From the NCBI GenBank assembly GCA_021203245.1, contig JAJQBO010000122.1:1-35537 (forward strand): 35,537 bases of DNA, written 5' to 3'. Shown here piece by piece: positions 16,995-25,166 of the stretch. Within the stretch, counting starts at the first letter, position 1. Each line of letters begins with the position of its first letter. The notes beneath the pieces were generated by a model, which saw nothing but the letters and a program-made list of their open reading frames with translations, was not told the origin of the DNA and ran no database searches. The translations under genes were made by a program, and so were the position numbers. This DNA is from Planctomycetaceae bacterium. Its GTDB lineage: Bacteria > Planctomycetota > SZUA-567.

Positions 16995-17022
16995 TTGCTT
17001 TCCTCGCCGTTACGGATATGAT
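16995..17022 (+). promoter_or_regulatory. sigma70-type promoter for hsp20-lon
   Basis: TTGCTT and TATGAT are separated by 16 nt, 49 nt before the hsp20 ATG. No CIRCE-type inverted repeat is seen. Confidence 0.45.
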
Positions 17023-17071
17023 CGAGGGGATCGGGGGTGTGGTAGGAGAGTTAACGCTTGAGGAGTTGGCG

Positions 17072-17503
17072 ATGTCGCATTTTGGCAAGATAGTTTTTGT
17101 CGGCGGAAGGGGCGGGCTGCATTCGGTTGGCGGCAGTTTTTCCGGCTCGGTCGATAATCCCGACATGTGGGAACCGGCGGCCGATCTCCTCGAGGTGGAG
17201 GGCGGGTTTCTGGTCCAGGTCGATCTCCCCGGCGTCGACGCCAGTTCGGTCGAAGCGGTCATCGACGGCCAGCAACTGATGATTCGCGGCGTGCGCCGCG
17301 CCATCTGCCCGAACCGTTCCAAACGCTATATTCACATGGAAGTACCCCGGGGCGAATTCGGCAAAATCATCGGCCTGCCGGAACCGGTATCGGCCGAGAA
17401 TTGCCAAGCGCTCCTTCGCGACGGGGTCATGGAAATCTTTTTGCCGTACGACACCAGGCAGATCTTCGCCATCACCCAGCTCCGCATCAAGACGTTCCTG
17501 TAG
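17072..17503 (+). CDS. small heat-shock protein, Hsp20/alpha-crystallin family
   Basis: A 143-residue ATP-independent holdase chaperone. The alpha-crystallin domain runs from about residue 31 (WEPAADLLEVEGGFLVQVDL) through PGVDASSVEAVIDGQQLMIRG to EVPRGEFGKIIGLP and closes with GVMEIFLPY, the local form of the conserved G-V-L strand. The N-terminal arm is short and glycine-rich. AGGAG at 17061-17065 fixes the ATG at 17072. It precedes lon by 65-71 nt, and the pairing of holdase and quality-control protease in one unit makes functional sense. Confidence 0.9.
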   Translation: MSHFGKIVFVGGRGGLHSVGGSFSGSVDNPDMWEPAADLLEVEGGFLVQVDLPGVDASSVEAVIDGQQLMIRGVRRAICPNRSKRYIHMEVPRGEFGKIIGLPEPVSAENCQALLRDGVMEIFLPYDTRQIFAITQLRIKTFL

Positions 17504-17574
17504 TCCCGCAGGTGGGGGGGGATACGTGCAGCAAAGGATTTTCATCAAGGCCACCGCCCAAAGGATTCATGACA

Positions 17575-20106
17575 ATGGACGAAGATAACGGCCTGGAAGA
17601 ACAGGCCAACGGCGGAGGCGAATCGCCGCCACCGATAATCGATCCCAACCACAAACCCGGCACGCCGGACGTGCTCCCTATTTTGCCGCTCCGTGATGCG
17701 GTGCTGTTCCCGGACATGCTCCTCACCCACGTCATCCAGGACCCGCGCGACATCCGTCTCGTCGACGACGTACTCCTGCAGGACCGCTTTGTCGCTTTCG
17801 TCCCCGTCATCAAGCCCCAGGCCGACGACAACGATCCGAACGCGCTGTGGGACCGGGGCTGCGTCGGCGTCATCCTCAAGATGATCAAGTTTCCGGACGG
17901 CGGCGTCCGCCTGCTGGTGCAGGGGCTGAAGCGGATTCGCATCGAATCGATTCTTCAGCGCCAGCCCTATTTCTCCGCTCAGACATCCGAACTTCCCGAC
18001 ATCATCGAACCGGGGGTCGCCCTCGACGCCCTGCACCGGTCGGTCCGCGACCAGTTCAACCGGCTCCTCGAAATGCTCCCCCACGCGCCAAGCGAAGTCA
18101 AACTGTCGGCGGTCAACATCACCGATCCCGGCCGCTTCGCCGATCTCGTCGCCGCCAACCTCAACCTGTCGATGGAGGAGCGCTGCTCCATCCTCGATTC
18201 GGCCGACATCAAGGAGCGGCTCGAAAAGATCTCCGTCCTGCTCGAGCGCGAGATGCAAATCGTCGAACTCGGCACCAAGATTCACGAAGACGTCAAGCAG
18301 AAGATTAACCAGGGCCAGCGCGAGTTTTTCCTCCGCGAACAACTCCGCGCCATCCGCAGCGAACTGGGGGACACCGGCGACGACCGGGTGGAAATCAACG
18401 AACTGGAAAAGGCCATCGAGGAAGTCGGCCTGCCCGAAGAAGCGCTGAAGGAGGCCAGGCGCGAACTGTCGCGGCTCGAACGCATGCAGGCCGGGTCGGC
18501 CGAATACACGGTGTCCCGGACCTACCTCGACTGGATGACCGCCCTGCCATGGAAGGTGGAGACGGAGGACCAGCTCGACCTCGCCAAGGCGCGGAAAATC
18601 CTCGACGACGACCACTACGACCTGACCAAGGTCAAGGACCGCATCATCGAATTTCTGGCGGTGCGGAAAATCCACCCCACCGGCCGCTCGCCCATCCTCT
18701 GTTTTGTCGGGCCTCCCGGCGTCGGCAAGACATCGCTCGGCCGCTCCATCGCCAGGGCGATGGGGAGGAAGTTCGAACGCATCAGCCTGGGCGGCGTCCG
18801 CGACGAAGCGGAAATTCGCGGCCACCGGCGCACCTACGTCGGCGCGCTCCCCGGCCGCATCATTCAGGGCATGCGCCGCGCCGGCACCAAGAACCCGGTG
18901 TTCATGATGGACGAGGTCGACAAGCTTGTCTCCGACATGCACGGCGATCCGTCGTCGGCGCTCCTGGAAGTCCTCGACCCGGAACAGAACGTCAACTTCC
19001 GCGACCATTACCTGGACGCGCCGTTCGACCTGTCGAAGGTGGTGTTTATCATCACCGCCAATACGCTCGAGATCATCCCGCCGCCGCTTCTCGACCGGAT
19101 GGAAATCCTCCGCCTCGCCGGCTATTCGGACGAGGAAAAACTCCAGATCGCCAGGCGCTACCTGATCCCGCGCGTCCTCGCCGATCATGGCATGAGCGGC
19201 AAGAAGGTGACGATAGACAAGGAAGCCCTGTCCACCGTCATCCAATCGTATACGCGCGAAGCGGGCCTGCGGAATTTCGAACGCGAACTCGCCACCATCG
19301 TCCGCAAGCTGGCGGTCAAGATGGCGTCGGGCAAGCGCGGTCCGTTCAAGGTCACGGCCAAGGACGTGAAGACCTACCTCGGCCCGCCCACCTATTTCGG
19401 CAACGCCCCAAGCCGCGCCGAAGCGCCGGGCGTGGCCGTGGGCCTAGCCTGGACCGCCGCCGGCGGCGATCTCCTCTATATCGAAACGAGCATGATGTCG
19501 GGGAAGAAGGGCCTGCTCCTGACCGGCCGCCTCGGCGACGTCATCAAGGAAAGCGCCCAGGCGGCCTTGTCGTGGATTCGCACCCGCGAAGTTAAGCTTG
19601 GCCTCGAGGAGAGCTTTTTCGAAAACTACGACATCCACATCCACTTCCCCGAAGGTGCGACGCCGAAGGACGGCCCGTCGGCCGGCATCACCCTGGTGGC
19701 GGCGCTGGTGAGCCTGCTGACCCAGACGCCCATCCGCTCCCGCCTGGCGATGACGGGGGAAATCACCCTGCGGGGCAAGGTGCTGCCGGTGGGCGGCATC
19801 AAGGAAAAGGTGCTGGCGGCGCGCCGGGCCGGCATTAAGGATATTATCATCCCCGCCGGCAATATCCACGACCTGGACGAGCTCCAGCCCGAAGTCAGGC
19901 GCGACATCGAGTTCCACTCCATCGACAAGATTGAAGAAATGCTGCCGGTGGCGTTCCCGCGCCTGGTCCAGCGTTTTGAAGGAACCGGCCTGGTCAAACC
20001 GGCGGGGGAAAAGCCGGCCCCGAAGAAATCGACGAAAAAATCGCCGCCGGTCAAAAAGGGGACAGCGCGCCGACCCGCCCGGGTCGCCACCCCGAAGGAG
20101 CAATAA
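17575..20106 (+). CDS. lon: ATP-dependent protease Lon
   Basis: An 843-residue LonA that unfolds and degrades damaged and regulatory proteins in the cytoplasm. It has an N-terminal LON substrate-binding domain (from about residue 30, LPILPLRDAVLFPDML), a coiled central region, an AAA+ module with Walker A GPPGVGKT at 379-386 and Walker B FMMDEVDK, and the serine-lysine peptidase with DGPSAG (S702) and IKEKVLAA (K745), exactly 43 apart as in E. coli. The last 36 residues form a basic Lys/Pro-rich tail (KPAPKKSTKKSPPVKKG and onward) not usual in LonA. The ATG at 17575 is spaced 9 nt from AAAGGA; an ATG at 17569 is alternative. Confidence 0.96.
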   Translation: MDEDNGLEEQANGGGESPPPIIDPNHKPGTPDVLPILPLRDAVLFPDMLLTHVIQDPRDIRLVDDVLLQDRFVAFVPVIKPQADDNDPNALWDRGCVGVILKMIKFPDGGVRLLVQGLKRIRIESILQRQPYFSAQTSELPDIIEPGVALDALHRSVRDQFNRLLEMLPHAPSEVKLSAVNITDPGRFADLVAANLNLSMEERCSILDSADIKERLEKISVLLEREMQIVELGTKIHEDVKQKINQGQREFFLREQLRAIRSELGDTGDDRVEINELEKAIEEVGLPEEALKEARRELSRLERMQAGSAEYTVSRTYLDWMTALPWKVETEDQLDLAKARKILDDDHYDLTKVKDRIIEFLAVRKIHPTGRSPILCFVGPPGVGKTSLGRSIARAMGRKFERISLGGVRDEAEIRGHRRTYVGALPGRIIQGMRRAGTKNPVFMMDEVDKLVSDMHGDPSSALLEVLDPEQNVNFRDHYLDAPFDLSKVVFIITANTLEIIPPPLLDRMEILRLAGYSDEEKLQIARRYLIPRVLADHGMSGKKVTIDKEALSTVIQSYTREAGLRNFERELATIVRKLAVKMASGKRGPFKVTAKDVKTYLGPPTYFGNAPSRAEAPGVAVGLAWTAAGGDLLYIETSMMSGKKGLLLTGRLGDVIKESAQAALSWIRTREVKLGLEESFFENYDIHIHFPEGATPKDGPSAGITLVAALVSLLTQTPIRSRLAMTGEITLRGKVLPVGGIKEKVLAARRAGIKDIIIPAGNIHDLDELQPEVRRDIEFHSIDKIEEMLPVAFPRLVQRFEGTGLVKPAGEKPAPKKSTKKSPPVKKGTARRPARVATPKEQ

Positions 20107-20156
20107 ACAGTCATCTTGCGGACGGTTTTCTCCGCCACTGCCGAAGAAAGTTCTTC

Positions 20157-21275
20157 ATGATTGACGACCAGGCCACTCCGGCGAGCGACAACGCGGACTA
20201 CCGTACCCCGTGCCCGCCCCCGCGTCCCGCTCACAACCGGAGCGCCCTCGGCACCACCTTCCTGCAGTCCTGCCTTGTCGCCGGGTGCGTCACCGTGCTT
20301 GTCCCGGTGCTGCTGATCGGCGGTGTTATGCTGGTCATGTACCTGGCACTTTCTTCCAGCCTGGATTCCATGGAATCCGGCTCGTTTTCGTCCCTGGTGC
20401 AGTCGTCGTCAGGCGAACCGAACCTGCGCGAACGGGTGCTGCGGACCGGCGCGGCCGGAGCCGGCACTCTCGCCGTCGTCACCGTCCACGGGCCGATTAC
20501 CGGCAACGGCTCATCCCTGGACGGCACCGGAAGCCTGGGGTATGTTTCGCAGCAACTCCGCGCCGCCGCCCGCTCGAGCGCGGTCAAGGCGGTCATCCTG
20601 CAGATCGACTCGCCCGGCGGCGGTCTGACCGCGTCGGATCTCCTTCACCACGAAGTCGAACTGCTGCGCCGGCGCGGCAAGCCGGTCATCGCCTGGTCGG
20701 GCAGCACCATGGCGTCGGGCGGCTATTACATCGCCGTCGCGGCCGAATCCGTCATGGCGTCGCCGACCACCACCATCGGCTCCATCGGGGTGATTCTCCA
20801 GCACTTTCAGGTCCAGGAATTGCTCGGCAAACTCGGCATTCGCGTCGACCCCGTCACCTCGGGCGAGCACAAGGATCTCGGCAGTCCCTTCCGCGCGATG
20901 ACGCCGGAGGAACGGCGCATCCTCGAGGACTACATCGCCGTCGCCCACGCCCGGTTTGTGGCCATCGTCGCCGAAGGCCGCGACCTGCCGCCGGAGCGGG
21001 TGCGCGAAGTGGCGGACGGGAGAATCTTCGACCCCACCTTCGCCCTGGAGCGGGGCCTTATCGACAGTATCGGCTATATCGAAGACGCCGTCGCCTTGGC
21101 CGAGAACCGCGTCGGCGAGTCGAACATGCGCATCATCGGCTACCGGCGGCAACTGTCGCTGGGCGATCTGTTCAACGAGGCCGGCGCGGGCGCGGCCGGA
21201 GCCGCCGTCCGGGCCGCCCGTGAAGAAACGACGCCGCAGACCATGGCGGTGTGGGACGGCCACGCGGTCCACTAA
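20157..21275 (+). CDS. sppA: signal peptide peptidase SppA, S49 family
   Basis: A 372-residue membrane-anchored serine peptidase that degrades leftover signal peptides. One transmembrane helix lies at about 36-66. The catalytic S49 domain has IDSPGGG at 150-156, nucleophile S187 in TMASGGYY and Lys239 in SGEHKDLGSP. The 52-residue spacing of Ser and Lys equals that of the single-domain Bacillus SppA. It is the short form, not the 600-residue duplicated E. coli form. The ribosome-binding site is weak (AGAAAG). It follows lon by 50 nt and precedes two exported proteins, forming a protein-quality and envelope cluster. Confidence 0.9.
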   Translation: MIDDQATPASDNADYRTPCPPPRPAHNRSALGTTFLQSCLVAGCVTVLVPVLLIGGVMLVMYLALSSSLDSMESGSFSSLVQSSSGEPNLRERVLRTGAAGAGTLAVVTVHGPITGNGSSLDGTGSLGYVSQQLRAAARSSAVKAVILQIDSPGGGLTASDLLHHEVELLRRRGKPVIAWSGSTMASGGYYIAVAAESVMASPTTTIGSIGVILQHFQVQELLGKLGIRVDPVTSGEHKDLGSPFRAMTPEERRILEDYIAVAHARFVAIVAEGRDLPPERVREVADGRIFDPTFALERGLIDSIGYIEDAVALAENRVGESNMRIIGYRRQLSLGDLFNEAGAGAAGAAVRAAREETTPQTMAVWDGHAVH

Positions 21276-21300
21276 TTCATCCCCCATTGAGGAGAGTATA

Positions 21301-23268
21301 ATGCAGAAACGCCGGCTCCTATTCGCCACGCTGGCCCTTGTATTCGCCGCGGGAACCGTCTGCGCCGGGGCGACGACCGAGACCATCCCCGACCACATCG
21401 CCGGTCACATCTCCATCAAGTCGCCGAACGAACTCGTCGCCATGCTGGACGAGTATGTGGTCAACTCGACCGCAGGCACCCCGAACGAACTGCCTCCCGG
21501 CCTCCTGTCGATGCTGGCCGCCGTCTACCTGCCCCTCCCGCTCGACGCCTGGGACGCGGACGAAGAGGCGCACGTTATTCTCCTGCCCGACTCGACGCCG
21601 CGCGGCGCGCCGCAGTACGTGCTAGTCGTGGCCGTCGAATCCTTCAACGCCTTCGTCGATACGCTGCCCGCGCGGGAAAGGCTGGTGGGCGATCCGGGCG
21701 CGGACGAACGCTTCGCCGCGCTCCGGCCCGTCGTCATTCCGGGCGGCAGGGCGATGGTCGTGGCCGACCTCGGCAACGGCAGGGTGGCCCTGTCGGACAC
21801 GGCTGACCGCATCCAGGCCGCGCTCGCCGGCGGCTGGACGCCAGCCCATTCGGGCGATGCCGACCTGACCTTCTTCCTGACCCTGAACAGCGGAAGCGAA
21901 TCGCTGGTCGAGAAGACGGCCGCGTATATCAGCCGCAAGACGGACGAAATCGTCGCCGCCATCAGCCAAAACGGCATCAAACCCGACGTAGCCCGGGGCC
22001 TGGCGCAGGTGTTGGAAAAATACGCCCCCCTTCTCGTCGCCGAGCTGGAAAAGGCGGAATTGCTGCGGGTCGAACTGCGCGTCGACGGCGACGATGTCGC
22101 CATGGACGTATCGGGCCTGTTCCATGACGGGTCGTTGTTCCGCGAGGTTGCCGATCACAGCGAAGCGGCGCCGCCGCTCGATCTCGACCTGGCCAGGCGG
22201 ATTCCCCGAAGCGCCGCCTCGGTGGCCGTCGGCCTCGCGAGCGAGGACCTGCTCCCCAACGCCCGTCAGCGCACCATCGCCCTCAACGCCGACATCTACA
22301 GCATGGTCTGGCCCGCCTTCAAGGACAAACTGGCCGCCATCACCGACAGTTATTTCCACAACGGCCCGGACCAGACCGCCGCGGCGACCTTTATCTACGA
22401 AGGGCGCCAGGCCAGCGTCAGCATCATCACGGCCGACGACCCGGAAGCCATGCTCAAGGTGTTTGTCGACAGCCTGCAGGAGTTGAACAACATCTGGGCG
22501 GCCAGCATCGACAACCCCGACCTGACGGCGCATTTCGCCGGCGAGTTGAAAAACAACGGCAGCCAGGCCTACTGGGCCTACCAGCCCTGGTTCCCCAAGG
22601 ACAAGGGCGAGGCGTTCCAGGCGTTCCTTGACGGTATCGCGGCGGAAAATCCCGACCTCCGTTCGGTTTTGCAGGTCAACCTCGACTTCCGCATCTACCT
22701 GTCGCAACTGGACGACGGTGTCGTATTCGCCGTGGGCGACATGCGGGACGACGAATTCGTCGCGCTCCTGAGCGGGCTGAACCGCCCGGCTGACGATCCG
22801 CTCCTCAACACCGTTTCGGCGCAGGCCGTTCTGCCCCTCCTGGAACCGGGGCAGATAAGCGTCGCCGTCCTGGACGCCGACGCCCTGGTGCGCATCATGA
22901 CGGAAGCGGTCGCGCGCGACACCGACCTCTCGACGCCGGAGGGCCAAAACAACCCCTACCGCGTCGCCGCCAAAACCATGCGCTACCAGGACAGGGGCGA
23001 CGTCCTGGGTGTGGCCCTCGGCGCGGAAGACGGCTGGCTGACCATGCGCCTCGTCGTTCCCGCGGACGCAGTGAACACCATTATCAGGGATTACAGCGCG
23101 TTTGAACGCGTGTGGGCGCAGGAACGGGAGCGCCTGGCGGCCGAAGAAAACAAGCGGCGGCGGCAGGAAGAGCGGGAACGGGAAAACGGGGACAACGGCG
23201 ACGGCGTCGTGGGTGATGAAGACGAAGAAGCCGACCCGGAAGAGTTTGATGAAATCGGGGCCGCGTAA
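21301..23268 (+). CDS. large secreted protein of unknown function with a charged C-terminal tail
   Basis: A 655-residue protein with a clear Sec signal peptide (MQKRRLLFATLALVFAAGTV, cleavage near CAGA). The mature part begins with an IKSPNELVAMLDEYV segment and looks like two or three repeated alpha-beta units; AMLKVFVDSL at the centre resembles a segment near the N-terminus. The C-terminus has a long Arg/Glu-rich helix (about 590-625) and then an acidic tail (GDEDEEADPEEFDE). GAGGAGAG is 4 nt from the ATG. No family is recognised, although DUF3352-like periplasmic proteins have this size and composition. It lies between sppA and another secreted protein. Confidence 0.7.
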   Translation: MQKRRLLFATLALVFAAGTVCAGATTETIPDHIAGHISIKSPNELVAMLDEYVVNSTAGTPNELPPGLLSMLAAVYLPLPLDAWDADEEAHVILLPDSTPRGAPQYVLVVAVESFNAFVDTLPARERLVGDPGADERFAALRPVVIPGGRAMVVADLGNGRVALSDTADRIQAALAGGWTPAHSGDADLTFFLTLNSGSESLVEKTAAYISRKTDEIVAAISQNGIKPDVARGLAQVLEKYAPLLVAELEKAELLRVELRVDGDDVAMDVSGLFHDGSLFREVADHSEAAPPLDLDLARRIPRSAASVAVGLASEDLLPNARQRTIALNADIYSMVWPAFKDKLAAITDSYFHNGPDQTAAATFIYEGRQASVSIITADDPEAMLKVFVDSLQELNNIWAASIDNPDLTAHFAGELKNNGSQAYWAYQPWFPKDKGEAFQAFLDGIAAENPDLRSVLQVNLDFRIYLSQLDDGVVFAVGDMRDDEFVALLSGLNRPADDPLLNTVSAQAVLPLLEPGQISVAVLDADALVRIMTEAVARDTDLSTPEGQNNPYRVAAKTMRYQDRGDVLGVALGAEDGWLTMRLVVPADAVNTIIRDYSAFERVWAQERERLAAEENKRRRQEERERENGDNGDGVVGDEDEEADPEEFDEIGAA

Positions 23269-23305
23269 CGACCCGGCATTCCGATTCAGACAAATAGGAG
23301 AAACG

Positions 23306-23812
23306 ATGCGCACACTATTTCTCACTGTGGCGGCCGTCTGCTTCGCCACCTTCGCCATGGCGGCGGACGCGACCATCCCCAATCGCTTCGACCAGGTCAA
23401 GCCGGGCGAATGGATCGTCATGCAGGACGTCTCGGGCGGCGACCGCGCCGGCGAGCGGAACCGCATCAGCGTCGTCTCGGTCGCCGACGGGGTCATCACG
23501 ATCAGGCGCGAACACTATGCCGCCGACGGCTCGCTCATCGAGACAAAGGAGCACGCCCTCGACATCGCCCGCATCACAGAACGCCAGGCCGCCCTGCAGA
23601 CGCGCGCCACCAGCATCACGCCCGGATTCATCACCGTCAAGGACAAGGAGATTCCGGTGGTGGCGGTGGCGTTTAAGGGCGAGAACGGCGAGGACGCGGA
23701 CCGCGAATACATGATATGGGTGTCGGCCGATCTGCCTCTCGGCGGCCTGGCCAAGACCTGGTGCTCGGACGCCGAATTCCCGCAGGCCGAAGTGGTGGAT
23801 TACGGATTCTGA
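23306..23812 (+). CDS. small secreted protein of unknown function
   Basis: 168 residues with a signal peptide (MRTLFLTVAAVCFATFAMAA, cleavage about residue 20). The mature part is mostly beta-strand in pattern (GEWIVMQDVSGG, NRISVVSVADGVITIRREHY, TVKDKEIPVVAVAF), rich in Asp and Glu, with one Cys (TWCSD). TAGGAG precedes the ATG by 5 nt. It starts 37 nt after the large secreted gene, so the two are likely co-transcribed. Possibly a periplasmic beta-barrel lipocalin-like fold, but this is only a guess from the strand pattern. Confidence 0.7.
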   Translation: MRTLFLTVAAVCFATFAMAADATIPNRFDQVKPGEWIVMQDVSGGDRAGERNRISVVSVADGVITIRREHYAADGSLIETKEHALDIARITERQAALQTRATSITPGFITVKDKEIPVVAVAFKGENGEDADREYMIWVSADLPLGGLAKTWCSDAEFPQAEVVDYGF

Positions 23813-23830
23813 GGGGAATCGACCGGACGC

Positions 23831-24652
23831 ATGTACGAAAAATACTGGAAGCTGGCCGACAACCCCTTCCGCAATACGCCTGATCCGCAGTATTTCTATT
23901 TCGCGCGCCAGTACGAAGAAGCGCTGGCGCGCGCCCTGTATGTCGTGACGGAAGGCCAGGGCGCAATGCTCCTGACCGGCGACTGCGGCTGCGGCAAGAC
24001 GCTCCTGACCCGGGTGCTTGTCGACGAACTCGATCCCGCCCGTTTCGAAGTCGCCCTCATCCCCTACCCGAACCTCGAGCCGCAGGAACTGCTGGGGGAA
24101 CTCTTGCGCCAGTTCGGCTTCGACATCGCCGGTCTCTCGAAGCCGGAGATGTTCGAGCGGATGGAAAAATTTCTCTGGGCCAACCACAGGCGCGGTTCAC
24201 GGACCCTGGTCATCGTCGACGAGGGGCAGGTCGTGCATAACGACGCGACCCTGGAGGAAATCCGCCTGCTCCTCAATTTCCAGCAGGACCGCGAATTTTC
24301 CCTCACCCTCATCCTGGTGGGCCAGCCGGAACTGCGCGAACGCATCGAATCGCTCCCGCAGTTGTCGCAGCGGCTGACAGTCAAATATCACCTGCTGGGA
24401 TTGAACGACGACGATGCGCGCAACTACCTGCGGCATCGCCTAAGCGTGGCCGGCGGAACGGGGGAAATTTTCACCAAGGGGGCGGAAGACCTGATTATCG
24501 CCAGCGCCGGCGGCGTGCCGCGGAATCTCAACTACCTGTCGGATCTCGCGCTGTTCACCGGCTTCGGCAAATCGGTGCCGCTGGTGGACGAGGAGTTGGT
24601 GCAGGAGGTGATTGCCGACCGGCGCTTGCAGAGCGGTGAGCCGGTGGCGTAG
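23831..24652 (+). CDS. GspA/ExeA-family AAA ATPase
   Basis: A 273-residue ATPase of the ExeA/GspA type, which in type II secretion helps place the secretin through the peptidoglycan. It opens with the family start MYEKYWKLADNPFRNTPDPQ, followed by FYFARQYEEALARALY. Walker A is GDCGCGKT at 50-57, Walker B LVIVDEGQ with D130-E131, and sensor regions are QPELRERI and PQLSQRL. The C-terminal peptidoglycan-binding region of long ExeA is missing, so it resembles the short form common near pili and MSHA-like systems. It ends the + strand cluster; the prepilin at 5738 could be a distant partner. Confidence 0.82.
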   Translation: MYEKYWKLADNPFRNTPDPQYFYFARQYEEALARALYVVTEGQGAMLLTGDCGCGKTLLTRVLVDELDPARFEVALIPYPNLEPQELLGELLRQFGFDIAGLSKPEMFERMEKFLWANHRRGSRTLVIVDEGQVVHNDATLEEIRLLLNFQQDREFSLTLILVGQPELRERIESLPQLSQRLTVKYHLLGLNDDDARNYLRHRLSVAGGTGEIFTKGAEDLIIASAGGVPRNLNYLSDLALFTGFGKSVPLVDEELVQEVIADRRLQSGEPVA

Positions 24653-24759
24653 GGATGGACCGCAAGCTATCAGACACATCTCTCTAGGGTTTGACCGTCG
24701 TTCTCACCTGAACTGTTGTCCACCACGTCCGCGTCGCTCAATGCGCTCTACGAACCGCT

Positions 24760-24858
24760 AAAGTTTGGTGCCTTCGCCGTTTATCCCCATGGACCCCGGC
24801 CAAACCGCCCGCTTGCTCCGCTGGTCGACGTCCGCACGCCGGGGTGACGTATGGGAGG
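24760..24858. repeat. inverted-repeat family, partial copy B
   Basis: Reverse-oriented core: TTTGGTGCCTTCGCC then GTTTATCCCCATGG, matching copy A (9231-9258). It then runs into the block GCCGGGGTGACGTATGGG that also occurs at 44-61. It lacks clear terminal repeats. Confidence 0.6.
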
Positions 24859-24869
24859 GGATGCGATGG

Positions 24870-25035
24870 TTTTAAAGCATTTTAAGAAACTCCGTGAACA
24901 AATGAAACGGGTAGACGGTACTGAACCGCCCTGGAGAATTCCGGAGCCGAGGCCGGGGCCATGGGAATAGACGGGGAATGCACCGAACTCACGAAGCCAT
25001 CGGCTGTGTTCACGTATTTTTTTAAAATGCTTTAG
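24870..25035. repeat. inverted-repeat element, copy C (166 bp)
   Basis: The left terminal repeat 24870-24899 (TTTTAAAGCATTTTAAGAAA continuing CTCCGTGAAC) is matched by the right one at 25008-25035 (reverse complement CTAAAGCATTTTAAAAAAAT continuing ACGTGAAC). The core contains CGGGTAGACGGTACTGAACC, GCCATGGGAATAGACGGGG and GCACCGAACT in the same order as the reverse complement of copy A. No product encoded. Confidence 0.8.
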
Positions 25036-25106
25036 CCAAACGGCGCAATTCGTCTTTTTTTTGTCACCCCTGCGTCTGTGCCGGCCACCGTTCCGGACCG
25101 CTGCGT

Positions 25107-25166
25107 CAGTTCGGTGCCGTCGCGTCCACTCGCTTCACTGTATACGGAATTTCTTGAAACGCTCTA
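25107..25166. repeat. inverted-repeat family, partial copy F at the end of the motE-like gene
   Basis: CAGTTCGGTG at 25107-25116 leads to a right-type terminal repeat at 25140-25166 (GTATACGGAATTTCTTGAAA continuing CGCTCTA). The spacing between these blocks is 33 nt, against 35 nt in copy A. The outer end overlaps the TAG stop of the next gene. Confidence 0.6.

Larger units (their letters stand above)
24653..25163. other. 511-nt gene-free stretch filled by repeat copies
   Basis: No coding region is supported. It holds copies B, C and F of the inverted-repeat family back to back, with 24653-24759 showing nothing recognisable. Several runs of T and A (25016-25023, 25053-25062) fall within or beside the repeats. 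Confidence 0.7.

Noticed and set aside
17545-19245. A 566-codon open frame antisense to lon
   Set aside because: Same reason: Asp/His/Val-rich composition of a codon shadow, while lon is certain.
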